Assembly (NCBI RefSeq): GCF_037176765.1
Contig: NC_090034.1
Coordinates: forward strand, 71,574,455 to 71,638,454
Direction of reading: 5' to 3'
Source of the DNA: Anolis sagrei
Taxonomy: Eukaryota > Chordata > Lepidosauria > Squamata > Anolidae
DNA: 64,000 bases
A model generated the notes under the pieces. It did no database searches, was not told the origin of the DNA, and saw nothing but the letters and a program-made list of their open reading frames with translations. The position numbers were made by a program, and so were the translations under genes. Below are positions 1-10,800 of the stretch, piece after piece. Within the stretch, counting starts at the first letter, position 1; each line of letters opens with the position of its first letter.

Positions 1-180
1 AAAACACTAGAAGGGTTTGGTGAGCATTGACCTTGAGTTTGGGATTTATAGTTCACCTACATCCAGAGACTACCATGGGGTCAAACAATGATGGATCTGG
101 ACCAAACTTGGCATGAATATTGCATATGCCCAAATATGAACACAGATGGATGTTGGGGGAAATAGACCTTGACATTTTTT
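1..180 (+). repeat. Fragment of the SPIN/Helitron-associated repeat module
   Basis: Same module as in the 4109-4798 and 28921-29699 elements: phrases equivalent to 'facing a hypothetical locus' such as TAGTTCACCTACATCCAGAG and GATCTGGACCAAACTTGGCA recur there. It continues off the left edge. Confidence 0.6.
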
Positions 181-386
181 TAAATTTTGATAGTAGTCCT
201 TAATAGTAACTCTCAAGCAACTACCCTTATCCAGCATCTACCAATCCCCACGGGTGCCGGTTAACTGAGAGTCTACTGTAGACTTATGTCGGGAGGAGAG
301 AAGCATTCCTTTGGATTGTCTGCAAACCATATTGCAAAGGGTTGAATGAGTTTTAAGGATCAGACACATTTTGTTAATGGGATTTG

Positions 387-392
387 TTTATT
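387..392 (-). promoter_or_regulatory. TEKT2: Likely TEKT2 polyadenylation signal
   Basis: AATAAA on the minus strand, about 180 bases after the TEKT2 stop, which implies a short 3' UTR. No transcript evidence is available. Confidence 0.6.
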
Positions 393-570
393 AAGTATCA
401 CTTTTTCTTAAATTTCCAAAGCCATAGGGGTCAAGAAAGAGAAATTTATGTCATTTGGGTGCAACTGAAATCCCAGCTATACTTGCCACAACAAGGAGTC
501 GCTGCAAGGGACTGGGGTGCAAATTTCCCAAATTCAAGGGAGCAAGGAATAGGGAGCAGGAGCCCTTGTA

Positions 571-784
571 TTAAGCCAACTCCAGCTGGCGGCTCTTGAG
601 GGGTGAGAGGATGCGGTTGGTGGTGCGGTTGAAAGTGTCCACTTCGGGCACAAACTTCTCTCCAGGGACCGTCAGCTTGCGCCTCGTGTCCAGGCATTTG
701 TTGTCCAGCAGCAGGGAGTTGGCCTTGACCACAATGTCCGCCTGGATGCGGTAGAGCTGCTTCTGGAGAGCGTCCAGAGCATCC
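571..784 (-). CDS. TEKT2: TEKT2 coding exon 9 (stop codon)
   Basis: 214 bp. It completes the Gln codon, then [20 protein letters not shown] through [11 protein letters not shown] and a TAA stop at 573-571. The acceptor is CCACAG at 785-790. A CR1-tail satellite starts only about 30 bases upstream of this acceptor. Confidence 0.96.
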
Positions 785-3700
785 CTGTGGAAAGCCAAGG
801 AAAGACCATCTCAGAAACCTAGAGTTGGAAGAGGCCCCATGGGTCATCCAGTCCAGCCCCATTCTGCTATTCAAAAATACACAATCCAAGCCCTCCCAAC
901 AGATGGCCATCCAGCTACTGATTCATAGAATCCAAGTCATGGAAGAGACCCCAAGGGCCATCCAGACCTCATGAAGGCATACACAATTAAAGCCCTCTCA
1001 ACAGATGATCATCCATCCAGCCATTGATAAGATTCATAGAATCATAGTTGGAAGAGACTCCAAGGGCCATATAGTCCAGCTGCATTTTACCATGAAGGAA
1101 TACACAATCCAATCCCTCCCAACAGATGGCCGTCCAGCCACTGATTAAGAGAATCCAAGTACTGGAAGAGACCCCAAGAGCCATCCAGACCAGTATTCCT
1201 CCTCATGAAGGAATACACAATCAAAGCCCTCTCGACAGATGATCATCCATCCAGCCATTGATAAGATTCATAGAATCATAGCTGGAAGAGACTCCAAGGG
1301 CCATATAGTCCAGCTGCATTTTACCATGAAGGAATACACAATCCAATCCCTCCCAACAGATGGCCGTCCAGCCACTGATTAAGAGAATCCAAGTACTGGA
1401 AGAGACCCCAAGAGCCATCCAGACCAGTATTCCTCCTCATGAAGGAATACACAATCAAAGCCCTCTCGACAGATGATCATCCATCCAGCCATTGATAAGA
1501 TTCATAGAATCATAGCTGGAAGAGACTCCAAGGGCCATATAGTCCAGCTGCATTTTACCATGAAGGAATACACAATCCAATCCCTCCCAACAGATGGCCG
1601 TCCAGCCACTGATTAAGAGAATCCAAGTACTGGAAGAGACCCCAAGAGCCATCCAGACCAGTATTCTTCCTCATGAAGGAATACACAATCAAAGCCCTCT
1701 CAACAGATGATCATCCATCCAGCCATTGATAAGATTCATAGAATCGTAGTTGGAAGAGACTCCAAGGGCCATCCAGTCCAGCCCCATTTTACCATGAAGG
1801 AATGCACAATCAAAGCCCTCCTGACAGATTTTAGTCCAGCCCCATTCTGCCGTGAAGGAATACACAATCCAATCCCTCCCAAGAGAGGGGCATCCAGCCA
1901 CTGATTCATAGAATTATACTTGGAAGAGACCTCAAGGGTCATTCAGTCCAGCCCCATTGTGTCATGACGGAATACACAATCAAAGCCCTCATGACAGATG
2001 ACCAGCCATCCATTTAGTCATAGAATCATAGTTGGAAGAGACCTCAAGTGCCATCCAGACCAGCCTCATTCTGCCATGAAGGAATGCACAATCAAAGCTT
2101 CTCGACAGATGATCATCCATCCAGCCATTGATAAGATTCATAGAATCATAGTTGAAAGAGACTCCAAGGGCCATCTAGTCCAGCCCCATTTTGCCATGCA
2201 AAAATGCACAATCAAAGCCCTCCTGACAGATGTCCACCCAGTCACTGGTAAGATTCATAGAATCATAGTAGGAAGTGACCCCAAGGGTCATCCAGCCCAG
2301 CCCCATTCTGCCATGAAGGAATGCACAATCAAAGCCCTCCTAATAGAGGGCCATCCAGCCACTGATTCATAGAATCCTAGAGTTGGAAGAGACCCCAAAG
2401 GCCATCCAGTCCAGCCATGAAGGAATACACATGCAAAGAGAGTTGCAGGCTATTCCTGCCAGAGGACGAAAGGTTCTCCAGCTTTGAGACAAAGAACAAA
2501 GGCAGCCCCTATGGCATCAAAAGCACTCTTGACATGCCCAAAGAACCAAAGAGGCTCCATTTAAACTTCCATCATAAAACAGGAGTGCAGAGACATGGAG
2601 GGACGTACTGAGCCTGTGCCAGCTTCTGTCTAAGGGCAGCAATGGTGCCTTCCAGCTGATGAACCTCATCTGTCAATCCGTGCTGAGCCTGGAAGCCAAA
2701 AGCAGGAGAGAGTCACTATGGGACACAATTACATATTTTTAATGGGTTCAATTAATTTATAGGCGGTCATTCTCCCAAAGCGGTTTTCAAAAGAAATAAG
2801 ATAAAATACGTATCATACAATCTGAAAACAAATCACCAAATGCTCGAGTTTTCAGTGAAACAGGATTAACCCTGACTTAGCATATAAATAAATAAATAAA
2901 TAAATTAAAAGCATATAAAATAATCACATTAATAAAAACATTACAGTAACTGTGCAAGCTTGGTTCCTACAAAGGGTACCAAGAACTGCAAAGCACCCCA
3001 GCCCTATAGGGATTTGATGAAATGTAGGAAATGGCAGCCTCCCAAGCCTTTCACTATTTATTTGTTAACTAGCCATCCCCTGCCACGCTATGCTGTGGCC
3101 CATATGGGGGTTTTGTGTGGGAGGTTTGGCCCAATTCTATCGTTGGTGGGGTTCAGAATGCTCTTTGATTGTAGGTGAACTATAAATCCCAGCAATTACA
3201 ACTCCCAAATGTCAAGGTCTATTTTCACCAAACTCTACCAGTGTTCCCATTTGGGAACATTCAGTATTCATGCCAAGTTTGGTCCAGATTTATCATTGTT
3301 TGAGTCCACAGTGGTCTCTGAATGTAGGTGAACTACAATTCCAAAACCAAAGGGCACTGGCCACCAAACCCTTCCAGTATTTTCTGTTGGTCATGGGAGT
3401 TCTGTGTGCCAAGTTTGGTTCAGTTCCATCGTTGGTGGGGTTCAGAATGCTCTTTGATTGTAGGTGAACTATAAATCCCAGCAATTACAACTCCCAAATG
3501 TCAAAGATTCTATTTTCCCCAAACTCCACCAGTGTTCACATTTGGGCATATTGAATATTTGTGCCAAGTTTAGTCCAGATCCATCATTGTTTGAGTCCAC
3601 AGTGATCTCTGGATGTAGGTGAACTACAACTCCAAAACCAAAGGACACTGCCCGCCAAACCCTTCCAGTGTTTTCTGTTGGTCATGGAAGAACTGTGTGC

Positions 3701-6700
3701 CAAGTTTGGTTCAATTCCATCGTTGGTGGGGTTCAGAATGCTCTGTGATTGTAGGTGAACTATAAATCCTAGCAACTACAACTCCCAAATGACAAAATCA
3801 ATTTTTTTGTGGGTGAAGGACATACATTGGGTTGTTAGGTGTATTGTGTCCAAATTGGTGTCAATTTGCCCACTGGTTTTTGAGTTCTGTTAAGCCCACA
3901 AACGAACATTGCAGTTTTATTTATATAGATTTATATATTTGCTAACCTGTATTCTATGTGTATGCTGATTTGCCAGTTTGACCAACCTCTTTGGTGTGGG
4001 AGGGGTTATGGACATGTGATTCAGACTCAGGACTCCATTTTTGCATTCAGTTTGCATCAGACCGCTGTGGAGGTGGATGCATGTGTTTGGTGGCGCAATG
4101 GGTTACCAGTGTTTCTCAACCTTCCTAATGCCGTGACCCCTTAATACAGTTCTTCATGTTGTGGTGACCCCCAACCATAAAATTATTTTTGTTGCTACTT
4201 CATAACTGTAATTTTGCCACTAATATGAGTTGTAATGTAAATATCTGATATGCAGGATGTATTTTCATTCACTGGACCAAATTTGGCACAAATACCCAAT
4301 ACGCCCAAATTTGAATACTGGTGGGGTTGGGAGGGGGGAAACGACTGATTTTGTCATTTGGGAGGTGTAGTTGCTGGGATTTATAGTTCACCTACAATCA
4401 AGGAGCATTCTGGACTCCACCAACGATGGAACTGAACCAGACTTGGCTCACAGGACTCCCATGACTAACAGAAAACACTGGAAGGGTTTGGTAGGCATTG
4501 TGTTTTGGAGTTGTAGTTCACCTACATCCAGAGAGCACTGTGGACCCAAACAGTGATGGATCTGGGCCAAACTTGGCACGAATACTTAATATACCCAAAT
4601 GTGAACACTGGTGGACTTTGGGGAAAACAGACCTTGACATTTGGGAGTTGTAGTTGCTGGGATTTATAGTTCACCTACAATCAAAGAGCATTCTGAACTC
4701 CGCCAATGATAGAATTGGGCTTTTCGATGGTCCTTGGCAACCCCTCTGACACCCTCTCATGACCCCTCCAGGGGTCCCAGCCTCCAGGTTGAGAAAGTTA
4801 TTATGGAGCCCCCGATAGCGAAGTGGGTTAAACCCTTGTGCCGGCAGGACTGAAGACAGACAGATAGAGGTTCGAATCCAGGGAGAGTGCAGATGAGTTC
4901 CCTCTATCAGCTCCCCATGTGTGGAAGCCTCCCACAAGGAAGGTAAAACATCAGAAACAACCACAACAACAACAATAACATCCGGGCGTCCCCTGGGCAA
5001 CGTCCTTGCAGACGGGCAATTCTCTCACACCAGAAGTGACTTGCAGTTTTCTCAAGCCATATTTGTACATGGCTATCATATCTCCTCTCAGCCTTCTCTT
5101 CTTTAGGCTAAACATGCCCAGCTCCTTAAGCCACTCCTCATAGGGCTTGCTCTCCAGACCCTTGATCATTTTAGTCGCCCTCCGCTGGACACATTCCAGA
5201 TTGTCAACATCTCTCTTGAATTGCGGTGCCCAGAATTGGACACAATATTAACATTCTGGTTTGTCTGGGAAGAAGGGAGTATCAGAGACGATGTTCAGCA
5301 CTTCCGATATACCTGCCCCACTTGTAAGCTTAAAGAAGAGGGGGATTGTTGTACCTGGTCACGGCAAAGCTCCAGGTTTGGGCGGTAAGTCCGGGTCTCC
5401 AGGCGAGTGTGAGCCAGTTTCAGATTCCACACTTTGATCCGGAGATCCTCCTCGAGGCGTCTAATGTCCTCCTCCATCTCAGCAATTTCTTCCATGGTCT
5501 GGGGGGGGGGGGGGGGGGGACGACGGCAAAGAGACATAGGAAGAAGAGGTGACTGTGAGCTTATTAATAAAATACCTTCCTCATAAACGTACAGCAGAGT
5601 AACTTATCCGCAGCAGCATGATTTGCTCCTATCTCCCCTCACTGTTAGCTGAAGGTCAAGCTCCCCCACCTCAAATCGAGGAGCTTCTGAGAAAACACTT
5701 AGCTTCTGCCTCTCTCACACACACTGTGATGCACTATTTACATGAACAAGTGGGTTGTTGTAGGTTTTTCTGGGCTATATGGCCATGTTCTGGAGGCATT
5801 TTCTCCTGACGTTTTGCCTGTATCTATGGCAAGCATCCTCAGAGGTAGTGAGGATCCCCCACCTCACTACCTCTGAGGATGCGTGCCATAGATGCAGGTG
5901 AAACGTCAGGAGAAAATGCCTCCAGAACATGGCCATATAGTCCGGAAAAACCTACAATAACCCAGTGATTCCGCCCATGAAAGCCTTCGACAATACATGA
6001 ACAAGGTTTCCATAACAAAGTTCTTTATACTTCCTTCTTTGCTTCCACACTGGGCTTCTTTCTCATGCAGATAATCAGCTTCACTCTCACAGAGCCTCCT
6101 CTCACACCAAAGTTACACAGGGGCCTTTTACACAGCAGCCTTCACACTGAAGCTTCACACATGATGTCCTTCAACCTGGGGGTTCCTCTCACCAAAGCTT
6201 CTCACACCAGGCCTTCGCACACTGAGGCCTACTAATATACTGAGGTCAATCTCACACTGAAGCCTTTCTCCCACTGAGGCCTTCTCCCACTGAGGCCTTT
6301 CTCCCACTGAGGCCTATTAACACACTGAGGCACTTCTTCCACAGAGACCTCTCACAGACTGAGACTACTAAACTACAGGCACACACTCAGCTTTTGCTGA
6401 GGCTTGGCATCCATTTGATCTTTTCAGTGTTTGACTCACATTTTTGTAATTGAAAATACCTAGTTATTCCTTAATATTTCTGACAGAACGCACACATCAG
6501 AGAGAGAAGGGGTCTTGGCTCTGGACTAATTCTACTTGGGCAAATTGTTCATTCATACCTTTTTGCAAATTTCACAGTCTCCAGCCCCATCAAAACTTAC
6601 ATTTTTTTCTCCCCATCTCAACTCATCCAGGGCTCTCTCCAACTCATGGATGCGCTTCCGGAAGGCAAACTCGGTGGCCACACGCTGAGCTTCCAGTTCG

Positions 6701-7858
6701 TTGTCAGTCTAGAAGGAAAAATATATATATTCCGGAGTTTCGGAATGAGATGTTATCTTTACGCAGATGATGTCCAAATCTGTCACTCCTTTCCACCTGT
6801 CACCAAGGAGGCTGTCCAGCCCTTGAACCGGTGCTTGGCCGCTGTATTGGACTGGATGAGAGCTAACAAACTGAAATTGAATCCAGACAAGACAGAGGTC
6901 CTACTGGTCAGTCGTAAGGCCGAACAGGGTATAGGGTTACAGCCTGTGTTAGATGGGGTTACACTCCCCCTGAAGACGCAGGTTCGCAGCTTGGGAGTGA
7001 TCCTGGACTCATCGCTGAGCCTGGAACCTCAGGTCTCGGCGGTGGCTGGGAGAGCTTTCGCACAATTAAAACTTGTGTGCCAGCTGCGCCCGTACCTTGG
7101 GAAGTCAGATCTGGCCATGGTGGTCCACGCTCTTGTTACATCCCGGTTGGATTACTGCAACGCACTCTACGTGGGGTTGCCTTTGAAGACTGCTCGGAAA
7201 CTTCAACTAGTCCAGTGAGAAGCAGCCAGATTACTCACCGGAGCGGCGTACAGGGAGCATACCACCCCTCTGTTACGCCAGCTCCACTGGCTGCCGATCC
7301 AATTCCGAGCACAATTCAAAGTGCTGGTTTTGACCTACAAAACCCTATACGGTTCCGGCCCAGTGTATTTGTCCGAACGGATCTCCCTCTACATCCCATC
7401 TCGAAATTTAAGATCGTCTGGGGAGGCCCTGCTCTCGACCCCGCCACTATCACAAGTGAGGTTGGTGGGGACGAGGAGCAGGGCCTTCTCAGTGGTGGCC
7501 CCTCACCTGTGGAACTCACTCCCCGGGGAGATTAGAACAGCGACTTCCCTTTTGGCGTTCAGAAAAAAATTGAAGACCTGGATATGGGACCAAGCTTTTG
7601 GATATTCTGGCAGCTAAGGAAAGATCTGACGATAAACAAGGGCGAACGGAATGGAATGGATATACGGACTCTGAACACTGAGCATGAGATTGTTTTGCTA
7701 TTTTACTATGTATTAATGTTTTTAACTTGTTAATCGTTTAAATTGTTTTTATGTATTGTTTGTTTATTGATTTAGGCATCGACTTGTGCCTTCGTTTGTA
7801 AGCCGCCCTGAGTCCCCCCTCGGGGGTGAGAAGGGCGGGGTAGAAGTAATTGAAATAA

Positions 7859-7896
<38 letters not shown>

Positions 7897-10800
7897 TACA
7901 ATCATGGGATTCTAGAGTTGAAAGAAACCTCAAGGGTCATTCAGTCCAGCCCCCTTCTACCAGGCAGAAAGATACAATCAAAGCCCTCCCGACAGATAGG
8001 CACCCAGCATGTCCTTGAAAACACTCCGTGTCTCAAAACCTTGGAAGCCAAAGACCAAACTGTGGGAGCTGGACATGGTTTGAGGAAGGCTACATGTGCC
8101 GTCACACCCAGACACTATAAAGTTAAAACTAAGATGTGCTTCTCTCTTTATCCAGGTGAATTGCGGGTGCCTTACTTAGAAGCTTAGGATTCTCAGCAAC
8201 TGAGGCCACTCCAGATTTGAACATCAAACAGAACATTTATTTCTCAAAGTTCTTGACAGTCTTGGCACAGCTTGTTGAAGTTATAAACACAAACAGTCAA
8301 CTTGTGAAATTATATAGAAAAATCCTGGGATTCTTTACCCTAACCCTGAGCTGCTATTCTTAGAAAGGTTAGGGTTAGGGTAAAGAATCCCAGGATTTTT
8401 CTACCGCTGGGGGAAGTTAACTCAGCAGCTGAAGAAAGAAGGAAGGAACATCTAGATTCACCTGGAGGATCTTTAAAATGCCTTGAGAGGTCGTGTTTTG
8501 TCAGAAGTTGGTAAATAAAATTGCAGTTACTGTCCCACTGATATGTAAATCATATTGTACATTAAATAAAGAGATTACTGTATATACTCGAGCATAAGCT
8601 GACCTTTTCAGCCTTTTCGTAAGGCTGAAAAAGCCTCCCTCAGTTTATACTTGAGTCAAAGTTATTATTTTACTCTGTAATTATTATTTTAGTACATTTA
8701 TTATTTTACTCTATTTATTACATTAAGGTAAAGGTAAAGGTTGTCCCCTGACATTAAGTCCAGTCATGTCTGACTCTGGGGTGTGGTGCTCATCTCCATT
8801 TCTAAGCCGAAGAGCCAGCGTTGTCCGTAGACACCTCCAAGGTCATGTGGCTGGCATGACTGCATGAAGCGCCGTTACCTTCCCGCCAGAGCGGTACCTA
8901 TTGATCTACTCACATTTGCATGTTTTCGAACTGCTAGGTTGGCAGAAGCTAGGGCTGACAGCGGAAGCTCACACCGCTCCCCGGAATCGAACCTGCGACC
9001 TTTCGATCAACAAGCTCATCAGCTCAGTGCTTTAACCCACTGCGCCACCGGAGCTCCCTATTTATTACATTACATAATAATAATAATAATAATAGAGTAA
9101 AATAATGTAAATGTAATTTATTACATTACATTTACATTATTTTACTCTATTATTATTATTATCACATTTAATATTTTACTCTATTTATTATTATTTATAA
9201 AACATATTTTTATTGTTTAACTCTATTGTTTTACTCTATTTATATTATTATTATATTTATTATTTTACTCTATTATTGTTATTATTATATTTACATTATT
9301 TTACTCTATTATATTATATACTCTAGGAGCCCAGCGGGTTAAAGCACTGAGCTGCTGAGCTTGTTGATCGAAAGGTCACAGGTTCGATTCTGGGGAGCGG
9401 CGTGAGCTTCCACTGTCAGCCCTAGCTTCTGCCAACCTAGCAGTTCGAAAACATGCAAATGTGAGTAGATCAATAGGTACCGCTCCGGCGGGAAGGTAAC
9501 GGCGCTCCATGCAGTCATGCCGGCTACATGACCTTGGAGGTGTCTATGGACAACGCTGGCTCTTCGGCTTAGAAATGGAGATGATCACCAACCTCCAGAG
9601 TCAGACATGACTGGACTTAATGTCAGGGGACTACCTTTACCTTTACTATTATATACTCTATTATATTTACATTATTTTACTCTATAACCCCTATGCCGGC
9701 AGGGCTGAAGACAGACAGGTCGCAGGTTCGAATCCAGGGAGAGAGTGGATGAGCTCCCTCTATCAGCTCCAGCTCCCCAAGCGGGGACACGAGAGATGCC
9801 TCCCACAAGGATGATAAAACATCAAAACATCCAGGCGTCCCCTGGGCAACGTCCTTGGAGACGGCCAATTCTCTCATACCAGAAGCGACTTGCAGTTTCT
9901 CAAAAACCCCTGTATTATTATTACATTAATTATTTTACTCTATTTATTATGGTTACATTTAATATTTTACTCTATTTATTATTATTAAATTTATTATTTT
10001 ACTCTATACATTATTATTATTACATTTACATTATTTTTACCCCATTATTATTATTGGAAGAATACGTAATACATTTACATTGAAGAAGGTTAGAATAACA
10101 GTTTAATCAGAGTTGGAGTCTTATCTTCAATTACAGTTTTATGTAAATACTAGCTGTCCCCTGCCACATGTTGCTGTGGCCCAGTCTGCCTATATGTGTT
10201 TTGTGTGTATATATATTTGTGTATATGTGTATATATGTAATGGTTTGGGTTTTGTTTTTGTTTTTTTGCTTTTTAGGTCTCTTCCACTGTGTTTTTCAGG
10301 TTTTTATGAGTGATGACCACTCCTTGGCCTGATAGGTGCATTGTGTCCAAATTTGGTGTCAATTCGCCCAGTGGTTTTTCAGTTATGTTAGTCCCACAAA
10401 CGAACATTACATTTTTATTTATATAGATTCAAAAACATTGAACCTACGAATGCCTCAATTAATGTAAAGTTATTGGTATCTATTTAAAAAAGATTTACCA
10501 GTAGCTGCTGCATTTCCCACCCTCAGCTTATACTCGAGTCAATACGTTTTCCCAGTTTTTTTGCGGTAAAATTAGGTGCCTCGGCTTATATTTGGGTTGG
10601 CTTATACTTAAGTATATACAGTAACTAAATGGCTTCCAATAATCCAGCAGGAACCAAAGTCATTTACCTGGGCAATGGTCAGTGCTATGGCTTCTCGCAA
10701 TTCATAAGATGCTCTTGCTTCCGCCTCTCCTCGCTCCTTGTTGTATTGGCTGCACTGGTCCCACTGCTCTGGGCTCAGTGATCTACAATGGCAAAAACAA

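Larger units (their letters stand above)
8660..10040. repeat. AT-rich array (TTATTATTTTACTCTATTA units), interrupted by SINEs
   Basis: Units mixing ATTATTATT with TTTTACTCTA recur at 8660-8720, 9058-9325, 9648-9680 and 9915-10040, i.e. between the SINE insertions. Confidence 0.8.
8576..10623. mobile_element. TIR MITE (TACTGTATATACTCGAG ends), filled with later insertions
   Basis: Left end TACTGTATATACTCGAG and right end CTTAAGTATATACAGTA are inverted repeats. The inside keeps the element's own bases near 8580-8660 and 10500-10620. Between them lie an AT-rich array, two Sauria SINEs, a tRNA SINE and a Helitron. Confidence 0.65.

Noticed and set aside
446-910. A 154-codon minus-strand frame across TEKT2 exon 9
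   Set aside because: Out of frame with tektin and runs into the CR1 satellite.
8341-8380. Interstitial telomere array
   Set aside because: Fewer than two telomere units per arm; better described as part of a hairpin.
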